Shown here in pieces: positions 7,254 through 15,816 of a DNA stretch of 64,000 nt. The DNA comes from Nocardioides rubriscoriae (GTDB lineage Bacteria; Actinomycetota; Actinomycetes; Propionibacteriales; Nocardioidaceae): positions 124,001-188,000 of the forward strand of contig NZ_VIYJ01000011.1 of NCBI RefSeq assembly GCF_008087085.1, written 5' to 3'. Numbering within the stretch: the first letter of the stretch is position 1; each line of letters starts with the position of its first letter. The position numbers and the translations under genes are program-made. Below the pieces are notes generated by a model. The model worked only from the letters and a program-made list of their open reading frames with translations. It searched no databases and had not been told where the DNA came from.

Positions 7254-8279
7254 ATGTCGACGTCCCTGGCACCCACCCTCGCCACAGCCGGTGCCCGCAA
7301 GGCCGCGGTGCTGCTGGTGCAGCTCGGCCGGCAGCGTGCCGCCGCGATCCTCAGCCGCCTGGAGGAGCACGAGGTCGAGACCATCACGGCCGAGATCGCG
7401 CGCCTCGAGAACCTCTCCGTCAGCGAGAGCACCTCGGTCCTCACCGAGTTCCACGAGCTGATGGTCGCCCACGAGCACGTGCGCCGCGGCGGCCTGGGCT
7501 TCGCCCACCAGGTGCTCGAGCAGAGCCTCGGCAGCGAGCGGGCCGCCGAGATCATGCAGCGGCTCAACGCCGCCGCCGTCCAGATGCCGTTCCAGTTCCT
7601 GCACCAGGCCGACCCGGCCCAGGTGCGGTCCTTCATCGCCGACGAGCACCCGCAGGTCATCGCGCTCGTGCTCGCGCACATGACGCCCGACAAGGCCTCG
7701 CTGCTGCTGACCGGGCTGCCCCCGGCCCAGCAGGCCCAGGTGGCCCACCGGATCGCGGTCATGGACCGGACGTCCCCCGACATCGTGCGCAGCGTCGAGG
7801 GCATCCTCGAGCGCAAGCTCTCGTCGATGCTGCAGCCCGCGGACCTGTCGCGGGTGGGCGGTCTGGACCCGCTGGTCGACATCATCAACCGCTCCGACCG
7901 CTCCACCGAGCGTCAGATCATCGAGGGCCTCGAGTCCCTCGACCCCGCCCTGGCCGACGAGGTCAAGAGCCGGATGTTCATGTTCGAGAACATCACCACC
8001 CTCGACGACCGCTCGGTGCAGCAGGTGCTTCGCCAGGTCGAGGGCTCGCAGCTGGCGCTCGCGCTCAAGGGCGTGGCCGACCACGTGCGCGACAAGGTCA
8101 CCCGCAACCTGTCCGCGCGAGCCGCGGAGAACCTCACCGAGGAGATCGAGCTGCTCGGCCCGGTGCGGCTCACGCAGGTCGAGGAGGCCCAGCAGGCCGT
8201 CATCCGCACGATCCGCGACCTCGAGGAGCGCGGCGAGATCCTGGTGCGCCGAGGAGGCGACAATGACTTCGTCGACTGA
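7254..8279 (+). CDS. fliG: Flagellar motor switch protein FliG
   Basis: FliG is the rotor protein on which MotA acts and which turns CheY-P binding at the switch into a change of rotation. The 341-residue protein has the N-terminal KAAVLLVQLG segment, the central EHPQV motif (near 130), which contacts FliM, and a C-terminal torque domain with charged residues (about 240-340). The ATG begins one base after the fliF stop. The last 17 bases overlap fliH. Confidence 0.96.
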   Translation: MSTSLAPTLATAGARKAAVLLVQLGRQRAAAILSRLEEHEVETITAEIARLENLSVSESTSVLTEFHELMVAHEHVRRGGLGFAHQVLEQSLGSERAAEIMQRLNAAAVQMPFQFLHQADPAQVRSFIADEHPQVIALVLAHMTPDKASLLLTGLPPAQQAQVAHRIAVMDRTSPDIVRSVEGILERKLSSMLQPADLSRVGGLDPLVDIINRSDRSTERQIIEGLESLDPALADEVKSRMFMFENITTLDDRSVQQVLRQVEGSQLALALKGVADHVRDKVTRNLSARAAENLTEEIELLGPVRLTQVEEAQQAVIRTIRDLEERGEILVRRGGDNDFVD

Positions 8280-8994
8280 CCTCCACGCCGACGCGCCGGT
8301 GCTCCCGGACCTGCTGTCGCTGCCCGCGGAGAAGACCACCCCGCCGACGGTGCTGGAGCCTCTGGCGACGCCCGAGCTGCGCGGCGGCGACTGGACGAGG
8401 TACGCCGGCGGCGGCGCCCTGGGCGACCGCGTCACCGAGCAGGCCCTGGGGGCCCTGGCCGACCGCGCCCTCGGCGCGGCCCGGGCGCGGGGCTACTCCA
8501 TCGGCTGGGCGCAAGGACGCCAGCAGGCCGCGGCCGAGGCTCGCGAGGTCGCGCTGCAGGTCGCGCGGGACGCCGCCGAGGCGGAGGCCCGCCGCCGCGT
8601 CGAGCACGAGCAGGCCCTCGCGGCGCTCGTCCGCGCGGCCCAGGCGTTCCAGGAGAGTGCCGCCGAGGTGGCCTCGCGTCTGGAGGACCGTTGCCTCGAC
8701 CTCGCCTACGAGCTCACCGAGGCCCTGGTCGGCCACCAGCTGCGCACCTCGCCCGAGCCGGTCGCCGACCTGGCCCGCCGAGTCCTGACCGTGCTCCCCG
8801 ACGGTGTCGTCGCCCTCGTGCGGGTGCACCCGGCCCGGGCGCTCGAGCTGCGCGAGCACCTCGTGGCCACCGGTGCCACCGTCGTCGACGACGCCACCCT
8901 CGGTCCCGACGACGCGGTCGTCGAGACCTCGACGACCATGGTCGACCTGGCCATCGGCACCGCGCTCGAGCGCGTCCGCGGGGCCCTGTCGTGA
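8263..8994 (+). CDS. fliH: Flagellar export ATPase regulator FliH
   Basis: FliH dimers hold the FliI ATPase in check and tether it to the C ring and export gate. The 243-residue protein has an Ala/Glu/Arg-rich coiled-coil centre (about 80-150), as in FliH stators, and a conserved C-terminal domain with LRTSPEPVADLARRVL and VRVHP. Its start lies within the end of fliG and its stop overlaps the fliI GTG. The order fliG-fliH-fliI-fliJ is the standard one, which supports the call for this poorly conserved family. Confidence 0.88.
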   Translation: MTSSTDLHADAPVLPDLLSLPAEKTTPPTVLEPLATPELRGGDWTRYAGGGALGDRVTEQALGALADRALGAARARGYSIGWAQGRQQAAAEAREVALQVARDAAEAEARRRVEHEQALAALVRAAQAFQESAAEVASRLEDRCLDLAYELTEALVGHQLRTSPEPVADLARRVLTVLPDGVVALVRVHPARALELREHLVATGATVVDDATLGPDDAVVETSTTMVDLAIGTALERVRGALS

Positions 8995-10340
8995 CGGCCC
9001 CGACGATCACCCTGGCCCTGGAGCAGCGGCTCGCCGAGGCGCGCTCCCGCGCGATCACCGCGACCCGCCCGACCCCGCGCGGTCGCGTCAGCGAGCTGCT
9101 CGGCCTGCACCTGCAGGTCGTCGGCCTGCGCGCCGCGGTCGGTGACCTGGTCGCCGTCGAGACGCCGTCGCAGGAGCAGGTGCTGGCCGAGGTCGTCGCC
9201 AGCAGCGCGGCCCGCGGCCTGACCTGCCTGCCCCTGAGCTCGGCCAACGGCCTCGAGGCCGGCCTCCCCGTGTGCCACACCGGCGGACCGCTGCGCATCC
9301 GCGTCGGTGAGGCGTTGCGCGGACGCGTGCTCGACGGCCTGGGCCGTCCGCTCGACGGCGGTCCGGCACTCGAGGACCTCCCGGGGCTCGAGCACGTCGC
9401 GGTCGAGCTCGAGGCGCCCGACGCCCTGGCCCGCCCCCGGATCGACACCCCGCTCGGCCTCGGGGTGCGTGCGCTCGACGCGCTCGTGCCGTGCGGTCGC
9501 GGCCAGCGCATCGGCATCATGGCCGGCTCCGGGGTCGGCAAGTCGAGCCTGCTCTCGATGATCGCCCGCGGCACCGACGCCGAGGTGTCGGTCATCGCGC
9601 TGGTCGGCGAGCGTGGTCGTGAGGTCCGCGAGTTCATCGAGCACGACCTCGGTCCCGAGGGCCTCGCGCGCTCGGTGGTCATCGTGGCGACGTCCGACGC
9701 GCCGCCCGTGGTGCGGCTGCGCGCCGCCTTCACCGCGACCCGCGTGGCGGAGTGGTTCCGCGACGCCGGTCGCGACGTCGTGCTGATGATGGACAGCCTG
9801 ACCCGCGTCGCCATGGCCCAGCGCGAGATCGGGCTGTCGGCGGGGGAGCCGCCGGCCACCCGGGGCTACCCGCCGAGCGTGTTCGCGCTGATGCCGCGCC
9901 TGCTCGAGCGCGCGGGCACCTCGCCGCACGGCTCGATCACCGGGCTCTACACCGTCCTCGTGGAGGGCGACGACCTGCAGGACCCCGTCGGCGACACGGC
10001 CCGCTCCATCCTCGACGGGCACGTCGTGCTGACCCGCCGCCTGGCCACCGCCGGGCACTTCCCCAGCATCGACGTGCTCGAGTCGATCTCCCGCGTGACC
10101 AACGCGGTCACCACCTCGGAGCAGCGGGCCGACGCCGTACGGCTGCGGCGGATGATGGCGGCCCACCGGTCAGTGCGCGAGCTGGTCGAGATCGGCGCCT
10201 ACGTCAGCGGCACCGACCTCGACGCGGACGCCGCGATCGCCCGGCTGCCGCGCATCGACGCCTTCCTGCGCCAGGACATGGACGACGCCACCACGACGGC
10301 CGACACCTGGGCCGCCCTGCACGACCTGGTGGCCCCGTGA
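8991..10340 (+). CDS. fliI: Flagellum-specific ATP synthase FliI (export ATPase)
   Basis: FliI is the hexameric ATPase that prepares substrates for flagellar type III export. The 449-residue protein has an N-terminal beta-barrel domain, Walker A AGSGVGKSS (about 178-186), VGERGREVREF and Walker B VVLMMDSLTR (about 261-270), and the RGYPPSVFALMPRLLERAG block typical of the FliI/YscN group rather than F1 beta subunits. The reading frame is open further upstream through antisense-like sequence. GTG 8991, overlapping the fliH stop, gives the correct family N-terminus. Confidence 0.96.
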   Translation: MTAPTITLALEQRLAEARSRAITATRPTPRGRVSELLGLHLQVVGLRAAVGDLVAVETPSQEQVLAEVVASSAARGLTCLPLSSANGLEAGLPVCHTGGPLRIRVGEALRGRVLDGLGRPLDGGPALEDLPGLEHVAVELEAPDALARPRIDTPLGLGVRALDALVPCGRGQRIGIMAGSGVGKSSLLSMIARGTDAEVSVIALVGERGREVREFIEHDLGPEGLARSVVIVATSDAPPVVRLRAAFTATRVAEWFRDAGRDVVLMMDSLTRVAMAQREIGLSAGEPPATRGYPPSVFALMPRLLERAGTSPHGSITGLYTVLVEGDDLQDPVGDTARSILDGHVVLTRRLATAGHFPSIDVLESISRVTNAVTTSEQRADAVRLRRMMAAHRSVRELVEIGAYVSGTDLDADAAIARLPRIDAFLRQDMDDATTTADTWAALHDLVAP

Positions 10341-10861
10341 CGCGCCCGCACCCGGCCGACGCCGGTCTGCGCGCCGTGGCCCGGATCCGCGAGGTCCGCG
10401 AGCGCGACGGCCGGCTCGAGCTCGGCGAGGCCACCCAGGCCCAGGCCCGGGCCGCGGCGACCCTCGACGACCTCGAGCGGCGCCTGGCCGCCCCGGTGCC
10501 GGTGGACGGGGGAGCGGGGGGCTTCGCCGTGGCCCGGACCGCGCTGCTCGGCCTGCACGAGCCGCTGACCCTCGCCCGCGCCGACCTCAGGGACGCCGAG
10601 GCCCGCAGCCTCGACGCGCTCGCCCGCTGGCAGTCCGCCCGGTCACGGCTCGCCGCGGTCGAGGGACTGCTCCAGCGGCGGGCCGAGTACCGCGCCGAGG
10701 AGGCGCGCCGGGCCGAGACCCGCGAGCTCGACGACATCGCCGGACGCCTGCACGAGGCCGCGCGCCGCGTGGCCCACGACCGGCACGACACCCGCGACAC
10801 CCACGACACCCGCGACACCCGCGACACCCGAGACACCCGCGACGAGGAGGCGACAGCATGA
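10337..10861 (+). CDS. fliJ: Flagellar export protein FliJ with Asp-Thr repeat tail
   Basis: FliJ is the coiled-coil stalk of the export ATPase. The 174-residue protein is nearly all helical, with heptad-like Ala/Leu/Glu/Arg runs from about 10 to 145. GTG 10337 overlaps the fliI stop. The C-terminus is unusual: a run of R/H-D-T triplets encoded by seven near-identical 9-bp units, followed by DEEATA. This tail is not part of the known family and may be a disordered extension grown by replication slippage. Assignment rests on position after fliI, size and predicted coiled coil. Confidence 0.82.
   Translation: MTRPHPADAGLRAVARIREVRERDGRLELGEATQAQARAAATLDDLERRLAAPVPVDGGAGGFAVARTALLGLHEPLTLARADLRDAEARSLDALARWQSARSRLAAVEGLLQRRAEYRAEEARRAETRELDDIAGRLHEAARRVAHDRHDTRDTHDTRDTRDTRDTRDEEATA
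10784..10846 (+). repeat. 9-bp tandem repeat in the 3' end of fliJ
   Basis: Seven units with consensus CGCGACACC (variants CACGACACC and CGAGACACC; the last unit is degenerate) encode alternating R/H-D-T triplets. The unit length is a multiple of three, so copy-number change would keep the frame. Confidence 0.85.
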
Positions 10862-11856
10862 GCGTCACCGAGATCGCCGGGCGCATCAGCCAGATCCAGG
10901 CCCAGCTCTCGCTGCTCGCCCCGGTCCGCACCTCGTCGGCCGGCGCGTTCGCCACCGCCCTGCAGTCGGCGAGCGGCACGTCGCTGACCACGGACCCGAC
11001 CACCACGGCCACGCTGGGCGCCGGGCAGGACACCGGCGTGGGGGCCGACCTGGGGTCGCGCGCCGTCGAGGAGGCCCGCACGTACCTCGGCATGCCCTAC
11101 GTCTGGGGCGGCGACAGCCCCAGCGACGGGGGGATGGACTGCTCCGGCCTGGTCCAGCACGTCTACGGCGACCTCGGCATCGACCTGCCCCGCGTCTCGC
11201 GCGACCAGGCCCAGGCCGGCACCGCGGTGGCCTCGATGGCCGACGCCCGGCCGGGCGACCTGCTGGCCTGGGACAACTCCTCGCGCAACGTCGGCGCCGA
11301 CCACATCGCCATCTACGTGGGCGACGGCAAGATGATTGAGGCGCCGCGCACCGGGCTCGACATCCGCCTGGTCGACGTCCCGTCGACCCCCGACTACATC
11401 CGCCGCGTGGCGCCCGACCCCGGCACCGCCGTCGGCGCGGCCACCAGCACGCGGCCCTCGGTGGCCGGCCTCGGCGACGTGCCGTTCCGGTCGCTGTTCG
11501 AGTCGGCCGGGCAGCGCTACGGCGTCGACCCGGTGCTGCTGTCGTCGGTCGCCCGCCAGGAGTCGGGCTTCGACCCGAGGGCCGTCAGCCACGCCGGCGC
11601 CCAGGGCCTCATGCAGCTCATGCCCGGGACGGCGGCCGGCCTCGGCGTGAGCGACCCGTTCGACCCCCCGCAGGCCGTCGACGGTGCTGCCCGCCTGCTG
11701 CGCCAGCTGCTCGACCGCTTCGACGGGCGGGTCGACCTGGCGCTGGCCGGCTACAACGCCGGGCCCGGTGCCGTCGACCGCTACCACGGCGTGCCGCCCT
11801 ACCCGGAGACCCGCAACTACGTGCGCTCCGTGATGGCCATGATGGAGGCGGCATGA
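10858..11856 (+). CDS. Flagellar-operon peptidoglycan hydrolase: NlpC/P60 plus lytic transglycosylase
   Basis: This 332-residue protein carries two wall-cutting domains. Residues about 65-185 form an NlpC/P60 endopeptidase with catalytic C95 (MDCSGLV) and H149 (DHIAIYV). Residues about 208-330 form a soluble lytic transglycosylase domain with E235 (ARQESGFDP), AGAQGLMQLMP and LALAGYNAGPGAV. The N-terminal 60 residues are Ala/Ser/Thr-rich with no clear signal peptide, so export through the flagellar channel is likely. Placed between fliJ and fliK, it probably opens the wall for the rod, a job FlgJ does in proteobacteria. Its ATG overlaps the fliJ stop and its stop overlaps the fliK start. Confidence 0.85.
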   Translation: MSVTEIAGRISQIQAQLSLLAPVRTSSAGAFATALQSASGTSLTTDPTTTATLGAGQDTGVGADLGSRAVEEARTYLGMPYVWGGDSPSDGGMDCSGLVQHVYGDLGIDLPRVSRDQAQAGTAVASMADARPGDLLAWDNSSRNVGADHIAIYVGDGKMIEAPRTGLDIRLVDVPSTPDYIRRVAPDPGTAVGAATSTRPSVAGLGDVPFRSLFESAGQRYGVDPVLLSSVARQESGFDPRAVSHAGAQGLMQLMPGTAAGLGVSDPFDPPQAVDGAARLLRQLLDRFDGRVDLALAGYNAGPGAVDRYHGVPPYPETRNYVRSVMAMMEAA

Positions 11857-13133
11857 GCATCACGCCCGTGGCCGCGCCCACCCCGGCGACCCCGGCCGCC
11901 CCGGGCTCCGCCCCTCAGGCGGGGACGGGCACCGAGGGTGGCTCCGGCTTCGCCGACCTGGTCGCGACCCTGCTCGGCACCGACGCGGCCCCGACGCCCC
12001 AGGCCGCCGCGGTCACGACCGGACCGGCCACCGACGACGAGACCGCCGACCCGACGGCGCTCGCGCCCGACGCGACGGTGCTCGCCATGATGGTCGGCGC
12101 GACGCCGGTACCTGCGGTCCCGCCGGTGCTGCCGGCGCCGGACGCGCTGCCGTCGGCCCCGGCCACCGGCGGCCCGCAGGCGGTGGCCGCCGCGGGCGCG
12201 GCCTGTCCCGTGCCGGCGCAGGCCCCGTCGCAGGGTGTCGCCGACGCGGCCCAGGTCGCCGCGACGTCCGCGTCCACCCCGACCGCGGCCACGACTCCCG
12301 ACACCGCGGCCGCCGCCACGACGGCGGCCTCCTCGGCCGCTCCCGCACCCACGGCAGCACCCACGCAGGCCCCGGCGACGGCACCCGCCGTCGTACCGCC
12401 TGCGGCCCCGGCCGGGTCGGGTGCCGCGGACACCGGGGCCGGGGACCACGGCCCGGACGACGAGCGTCAGGAGGCGGCCGCCCCGGCCGCGCCCGCGGCC
12501 CAGCCCGCGACCCAGCCCGCGACCCAGACCGCCGCCCAGACCGCGGCCCAGCCCCTGAACCCGACCGTGGCGAACGGGCCGGCCGCCGTCACGCCCACGG
12601 CCCCGCTCGTGGCGCCCGTCGTCGCCCACACGCCGCAGGTGCAGGCCGCCGCGCGCCACGTCGTCGAGGAGGTCGCACGACTCACCGAGGCGGCCGGCGC
12701 GGGGTCCCGCGTCGCGCACCAGGTGGTCCTGCGGCTCGACCCCGGCTCGCTGGGTGAGGTGCACGTACGGCTGCGGGTGCACGCCGGCGTCGTCAGCGTC
12801 CAGCTCAGCGCCGGGGACGCCGCGGTGCGGCAGTCGCTGTCGCACGACCTCGGCCGGCTGCGCGAGCTGCTCGGCCCCCGGGCCGACGACATGCGGGTCG
12901 TCGTGCAGGACCTGCCCGGCTCCGCTGCCGGCGACTCCGGCAGCACCACCCCTGGATCCTCCGACGGACGCCGGCCCGGGCAGCAGCCCGGCGACGCCTC
13001 GCCGGAGCACGGACGACCGACATGGATGTCGGACGTCACCCACGCCACGGATGGCGCGCGCACGGGGGTCCGCGGACCCACGTGCGCCGATCCGCGAGCG
13101 ACGAGCCCTGACCGGCTCGACGTGAGCGTCTGA
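11853..13133 (+). CDS. fliK: Flagellar hook-length control protein FliK
   Basis: FliK measures hook length and switches export from hook to filament substrates by acting on FlhB. The 426-residue protein has a very long low-complexity Ala/Pro/Thr N-terminal part (about 1-250, with repeated ATQPATQ-type units) that would serve as the ruler. The conserved Flg_hook domain follows at about 268-350 (LRLDPGSLGEVHVRL, VSVQLSAGDAAVR). A polar tail without obvious homology ends the protein. Its position before flgD and flgE supports the call. Confidence 0.85.
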   Translation: MSITPVAAPTPATPAAPGSAPQAGTGTEGGSGFADLVATLLGTDAAPTPQAAAVTTGPATDDETADPTALAPDATVLAMMVGATPVPAVPPVLPAPDALPSAPATGGPQAVAAAGAACPVPAQAPSQGVADAAQVAATSASTPTAATTPDTAAAATTAASSAAPAPTAAPTQAPATAPAVVPPAAPAGSGAADTGAGDHGPDDERQEAAAPAAPAAQPATQPATQTAAQTAAQPLNPTVANGPAAVTPTAPLVAPVVAHTPQVQAAARHVVEEVARLTEAAGAGSRVAHQVVLRLDPGSLGEVHVRLRVHAGVVSVQLSAGDAAVRQSLSHDLGRLRELLGPRADDMRVVVQDLPGSAAGDSGSTTPGSSDGRRPGQQPGDASPEHGRPTWMSDVTHATDGARTGVRGPTCADPRATSPDRLDVSV

Positions 13134-13143
13134 GGAGGACCTC

Positions 13144-13644
13144 ATGTCCGTGTCCGCCACCGAGTCCGTGGGACCGGTCGGTCTGGGGGCGCTCGTGCCC
13201 ACCACGAGCACACCCTCGTCCGACAAGGACATGTTCTTGAACCTGATGGTCGCGCAGCTGCGCTACCAGGACCCGATGAACCCGGCCGACAGCGGTGAGT
13301 TCCTCGCCCAGTCGGCGCAGTTCAACGCCCTGGAGAAGATGCAGGACGTCGCCGACCGCACCACGATGCTGCTCGGGGTCCAGCTGGCCTTCGGCGCCAG
13401 CTCACTGGTCGGGCGTCACGTCAGCTACACCCTCGCCGACGGCACCGTCGGCCAGGGCCAGGTCGACGGGGTCGACTTCGCCCCCGAGGGTCCGGTGCTC
13501 GACGTCGGCGGCGTCGACGTGCCGATCTCGCAGGTCCAGACCGTGACCAACGGCAGCAGCCCGGCCACGGACCCGGCCACCGACCCGGCCACCGACCCGG
13601 CCACCGACCCGGCCACTGACCCGGTCGCGCGAGGGTCTCGCTGA
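13144..13644 (+). CDS. flgD: Flagellar hook assembly protein FlgD
   Basis: FlgD is the temporary scaffold that caps the growing hook. The 166-residue protein has the conserved N-terminal segment FLNLMVAQLRYQDPMNP (about 31-47) with SGEFLAQSAQFNALEKM. A small beta-rich part (about 85-130) follows. The C-terminal Ig-like region of long FlgD proteins is absent, as in many Gram-positives, and the protein ends in five PATD units followed by VARGSR. GAGGAC precedes ATG 13144 and acts as the ribosome site. Confidence 0.9.
   Translation: MSVSATESVGPVGLGALVPTTSTPSSDKDMFLNLMVAQLRYQDPMNPADSGEFLAQSAQFNALEKMQDVADRTTMLLGVQLAFGASSLVGRHVSYTLADGTVGQGQVDGVDFAPEGPVLDVGGVDVPISQVQTVTNGSSPATDPATDPATDPATDPATDPVARGSR
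13561..13620 (+). repeat. 12-bp tandem repeat in the 3' end of flgD
   Basis: Five copies of CCGGCCACCGAC (two with one change) encode PATD repeats directly before the flgD stop. Together with the fliJ repeat this is the second in-frame tandem array at a gene end in one operon. Confidence 0.85.
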
Positions 13645-13728
13645 CCCCAGCCCCACCCGCACGTCCCGCACGTCCCGCACCTCCCACGTCTCGGACATCC
13701 CACCCCACGTCCTGGAAGGACCACCACC

Positions 13729-14583
13729 ATGCTTCGCTCGCTCTTCGCCGGCATCAGCGGCCTCCGCGTCAACCAGACCATGCTCGACGTGACCGGCAAC
13801 AACATCGCCAACGCCAACACCGTGGGCTTCAAGACCAGCACCACCGTCTTCGAGGACACCCTGAGCCAGATGCTCACCGGCGGCTCGGGCGCGGGCGTCG
13901 GACGCGGCGGCACCAACCCGGTGCAGGTCGGCCTCGGCGTCCAGCTCGCCGCGATCACCAGCAACCTCGGCCAGGGCTCGGCCCAGCTCACCGGGCGCTC
14001 CACCGACCTGATGATCCAGGGCGACGGCATGTTCGTCGTCCAGACCGACGGCGAGGACCTCTACACCCGGGCCGGCGCGTTCACCTTCGACGAGACCGGC
14101 ACCCTGGTGACCCCCTCGGGCGGGCGCGTGCAGGGCTACGCGCTCGACGCCACCGGTGCCCCGACCGGCGCACCGGGCAACGTCGTGCTCGACCCCACGC
14201 TGCTGACGCCGCCCGCGGCGCCGGGCACCAAGGTCACGTCGTTCAACTTCGCCAGCGACGGCACGCTGCGTGCGGTGCTCTCGGACGGGACCCAGCGCGA
14301 CATGGCACGTCTCGCGATCGCGAACTTCAACAACCCCAACGGGCTGGAGCGGGTCGGGGAGACGTCGTTCCGGGCCTCGGCCAACTCCGGCACCGCCGAC
14401 CTCGGAGTCCCGGCGCAGGACGGTCGCGGCACCATGACCGCCGGTGCGCTCGAGATGTCCAACGTCGACCTGGCCGCGGAGTTCACCAACCTGATCCTGG
14501 CCCAGCGCGGCTTCCAGGCCTCCTCGCGCGTCATCACGACCTCCGACCAGGTCCTGGAGGACCTGGTCAACATCAAGCGCTGA
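13729..14583 (+). CDS. flgE: Flagellar hook protein FlgE
   Basis: FlgE polymerises into the hook, the flexible joint between rod and filament. The 284-residue protein starts with SLFAGISGLRVNQTMLD and NNIANANTVGFK. It carries the middle LMIQGDGMFVV and LYTRAGAF motifs and ends with NLILAQRGFQASSRV plus LEDLVNIKR. It is short, close to Bacillus-type hook proteins and lacking the large extra domains of Salmonella FlgE. GGAAGGA lies before the ATG. The 84-bp gap before it holds several CACGTCC-like direct repeats but no clear promoter. It ends this operon. Confidence 0.93.
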   Translation: MLRSLFAGISGLRVNQTMLDVTGNNIANANTVGFKTSTTVFEDTLSQMLTGGSGAGVGRGGTNPVQVGLGVQLAAITSNLGQGSAQLTGRSTDLMIQGDGMFVVQTDGEDLYTRAGAFTFDETGTLVTPSGGRVQGYALDATGAPTGAPGNVVLDPTLLTPPAAPGTKVTSFNFASDGTLRAVLSDGTQRDMARLAIANFNNPNGLERVGETSFRASANSGTADLGVPAQDGRGTMTAGALEMSNVDLAAEFTNLILAQRGFQASSRVITTSDQVLEDLVNIKR

Positions 14584-14590
14584 TCCGTGC

Positions 14591-14624
14591 GTACCGGCGG
14601 GCCCTGAACCGGGTCCGTCGGTAC
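14591..14624 (+). terminator. Hairpin terminator after flgE
   Basis: Arms 14591-14604 and 14611-14624 pair over 14 bp with two G-U pairs and a 6-nt loop, directly after the flgE stop and directly before the next sigma28-like promoter. Confidence 0.65.
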
Positions 14625-14635
14625 GCCGGATTCTG

Positions 14636-14661
14636 CTCAGGTCGGTCCGCTCGGGGCCGAT
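14636..14661 (+). promoter_or_regulatory. Sigma28-like promoter of the swrD-motAB-fliL operon
   Basis: CTCAG at 14636-14640, 16-nt spacer, CCGAT at 14657-14661, about 58 nt before the swrD ATG. Confidence 0.7.
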
Positions 14662-14719
14662 CACCAGCCTGACGGCCACGGACGGCTGTCCTCACCAGCG
14701 CATCAAGGACGGTGCCCCC

Positions 14720-15040
14720 ATGATTCTCCTGACCCGACTCTCAGGGTCGATGTTCGCTCTCAACTCGGACCTGATCGAGCGCGTCGACTCCACCCCCGAC
14801 ACGGTGATCACGGTCGTCGGCGGCACCAAGTACGTCGTCGCGGAGAGCCTCGCCGAGATCGTCTCGACGGTGCGGGCCCACCGCGCCGAGATCCTGGCGC
14901 TCAGCGACGCGTTCGCCGCGACCATCGCCCAGGAGCCGATGTCCTCGGCTCCCGCCCGACGACCGGTGCTGTCGGTGATCCGGCAGCAGATGTCGGGCGA
15001 GCCCGCGTCGGCCGGTGCCGCGCCGGGGGAGACGCCGTGA
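14720..15040 (+). CDS. swrD: FlbD/SwrD-family flagellar protein
   Basis: SwrD (FlbD family) raises flagellar motor power in Bacillus subtilis and is usually found beside motor genes. The 106-residue protein has the family's opening ILLTRLSGSMFALNSDLIE and TPDTVITVVGGTKYVV. A longer Ala/Pro-rich tail (about 70-106) is not usual for the family, whose members are often nearer 70 residues. It overlaps motA by ATG/GTGA-type coupling and heads the stator operon. Confidence 0.82.
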   Translation: MILLTRLSGSMFALNSDLIERVDSTPDTVITVVGGTKYVVAESLAEIVSTVRAHRAEILALSDAFAATIAQEPMSSAPARRPVLSVIRQQMSGEPASAGAAPGETP

Positions 15041-15810
15041 AGAAGGACCTGGCCGCCATCATCGGCATCGGTGGTGGGTTCGTCGTGGTCGTCCTGGCCA
15101 ACGTGCTGGAGGGCGGTCACCCGACCAGCCTGCTGCTGCTGCCGGCCCTGCTGCTGGTCTTCGGCACGACGATCCTCATCACGATCGCGGGCGGGACGAT
15201 GGCCGACGCCAAGACGGCGGTCACCTCGCTCAAGCGTGCTTTCGCAGGCTCGGTGGCCCCGGCCTCCGAGGTCGTGCCCTCGATCGTCGCGCTGGCCGAG
15301 CGTGCTCGCCGCGAGGGCCTGCTGTCGCTGGAGGAGATGGTCCGCGAGCTCGACGACGAGTTCCTGGTCAAGGGCGTCACGTTCGCCATCGACGGCACGG
15401 ACCCCGACGAGGTGCGCGACATCCTCGAGGCCGAGCTGTTCGCCAAGAAGCGGGCCGACAAGCAGGCGGCCAAGTTCTTCGCCGACGCCGGTGCCTATGC
15501 GCCGACCATCGGCATCATCGGCACCGTCATGGGCCTGGTCCACGTGCTCGAGAACCTCTCCGCCCCCGAGGAGCTGGGTCACCTGATCGCGGCCGCGTTC
15601 GTGGCGACGCTGTGGGGCGTCACCAGCGCCAACGTGATCTTCCTGCCGCTCGGCAACCGCCTCAAGCGGCTGGGCGAGCTCGAGGCGATGCGCATGGAGC
15701 TGGTCATCGAGGGCGTCGCCGCCATCCAGTCCGGCGCCAACCCGCGCGTCGTGGCCCAGAAGCTCACGTCGCTGCTGCCCGTGAGCCAGCAGCCGGCCAA
15801 GGCAGCCTGA
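15037..15810 (+). CDS. motA: Flagellar motor stator protein MotA
   Basis: MotA and MotB form the proton- or sodium-driven stator. The 257-residue protein shows four membrane segments (about 4-22, 28-50, 150-170 and 180-205), the cytoplasmic loop with charged residues that meets FliG, and the conserved APTIGIIGTVMGLVHVLENL block. The short MotA type, with GTG start overlapping swrD, is typical of Gram-positive stators. The coupling ion cannot be decided from what I can see. Confidence 0.94.
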   Translation: MKKDLAAIIGIGGGFVVVVLANVLEGGHPTSLLLLPALLLVFGTTILITIAGGTMADAKTAVTSLKRAFAGSVAPASEVVPSIVALAERARREGLLSLEEMVRELDDEFLVKGVTFAIDGTDPDEVRDILEAELFAKKRADKQAAKFFADAGAYAPTIGIIGTVMGLVHVLENLSAPEELGHLIAAAFVATLWGVTSANVIFLPLGNRLKRLGELEAMRMELVIEGVAAIQSGANPRVVAQKLTSLLPVSQQPAKAA

Positions 15811-15816
15811 GGGTGC

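Noticed and set aside
10784..10846. Possible CRISPR-like array because of regular short repeats
   Set aside because: Units of 9 bp without spacers lie inside the fliJ coding frame; this is a coding tandem repeat.
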